This document shows positions 12,286-12,394 of a stretch of 12,394 nucleotides of DNA, one piece after another. Within the stretch, counting starts at the first letter, position 1. Each line of letters opens with the position of its first letter. The position numbers were made by a program, and so were the translations under genes. The notes under the pieces were generated by a model. That model searched no databases. It saw nothing but the letters and a program-made list of their open reading frames with translations, and had not been told where the DNA came from. The DNA is taken from contig JAAWNI010000044.1 of NCBI GenBank assembly GCA_022798855.1, positions 1 through 12,394 on the forward strand, written 5' to 3'. The stretch comes from Lawsonibacter sp. (GTDB taxonomy: Bacteria > Bacillota > Clostridia > Oscillospirales > Oscillospiraceae).

Positions 12286-12314
12286 ATTATAGCAAGATCC
12301 AAAATTGCTGACAA
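12286..12314 (-). promoter_or_regulatory. Promoter of the racemase-LRR-Mur ligase operon
   Basis: On the minus strand TTGTCA (12314-12309), a 17-nt spacer and a perfect TATAAT (12291-12286) place the transcription start near 12279. It is the only good promoter found upstream of the three packed genes. Confidence 0.82.
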
Positions 12315-12323
12315 AGGCGCTCC

Positions 12324-12388
12324 GTAGGGCGCGGCGACCCGGCGCGCCGTTTGCGGCAGGACGGCGGGCCGAGGTCGTCCCGCCCTAC
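12324..12388. repeat. Second copy of the GTAGGGC-ended inverted repeat, 10-nt loop
   Basis: The left arm (12324-12350, GTAGGGCGCGGCGACCCGG onward) and right arm (12361-12388, ending GGTCGTCCCGCCCTAC) are near-perfect reverse complements apart from one inserted base and two substitutions. Arm sequence matches the copy at 714-793, but the loop is 10 nt rather than 26. It lies just upstream of the racemase-operon promoter. Confidence 0.85.
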
Positions 12389-12394
12389 ATTTGC

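Noticed and set aside
12093..12314. 73-residue minus-strand frame in the racemase leader
   Set aside because: It spans the promoter and hairpin repeats and has no ribosome binding site. Its sequence (for example GITPAQGAGFLGTESLNGA) looks like a translation of a common intergenic repeat.
1..12394. CRISPR array, tRNA, rRNA, transposase or integrase genes
   Set aside because: No regularly spaced direct repeats, no tRNA-like cloverleaf or rRNA sequence, and no DDE or tyrosine/serine recombinase motifs were found on either strand by eye.

Overview
The window looks like chromosomal DNA from a GC-rich anaerobic gut Firmicute, probably an Oscillospiraceae relative of the Flavonifractor/Lawsonibacter kind. 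This is an inference from very high third-position GC, purine-rich Firmicute-type Shine-Dalgarno sites, TTGxxx/TATAAT promoters, and protein families common in that group (DUF6442-like membrane protein, small ribbon-helix-helix proteins beginning SPRTGRP, a MurE-like ligase linked to a racemase). No rRNA, tRNA, CRISPR array or complete transposon was seen.

Layout, left to right. Positions 1-608 (minus) hold an ECF sigma factor whose 3' end overlaps the start of a second, truncated gene, probably its regulator. After a divergent gap with a 27-bp-arm inverted repeat come a FecR-domain lipoprotein (897-2102, plus) and nicotinate phosphoribosyltransferase pncB (2186-3634, plus). Each of these two genes has its own promoter, and the two promoters are strikingly alike. 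A strong terminator ends pncB. Positions 3720-4280 form an AT-richer islet (about 48% GC by hand count) with a 60-residue ribbon-helix-helix repressor, a palindromic operator over its promoter, two hairpins and a 65-residue acidic orphan protein.

The minus strand then carries secG (4337-4567), a metallo-beta-lactamase-fold hydrolase (4689-5588) and a CoxE-like VWA protein (5606-6802). The last two are probably co-transcribed from a promoter at 6899-6927. Positions 6803-7160 hold REP-like hairpins and the promoter/operator of a plus-strand three-gene cassette (7168-7873): a DUF6442-like membrane protein, a compact XRE-type HTH regulator and a 53-residue Cys-rich single-pass membrane peptide. 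A bidirectional terminator separates that cassette from rnhA (7933-8370, minus).

The most interesting block is 8448-12314 (minus). One strong promoter (12286-12314) is followed by a roughly 200-nt leader full of hairpins, then an Asp/Glu-family racemase, an unrecognised LRR-like protein with a C-terminus faintly like Imm1 immunity proteins, and a MurE-type Mur ligase. The three genes are tightly packed, with 18- and 10-nt gaps. The ligase lacks the usual DNPR specificity motif. Its last ~145 residues read as a decayed, internally deleted acetylglutamate-kinase domain. This looks like an accessory peptide-ligation pathway, perhaps adding a racemised amino acid to a cell-wall precursor, rather than the housekeeping MurE. 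Another copy of the inverted repeat seen at 714-793 closes the window at 12324-12388.
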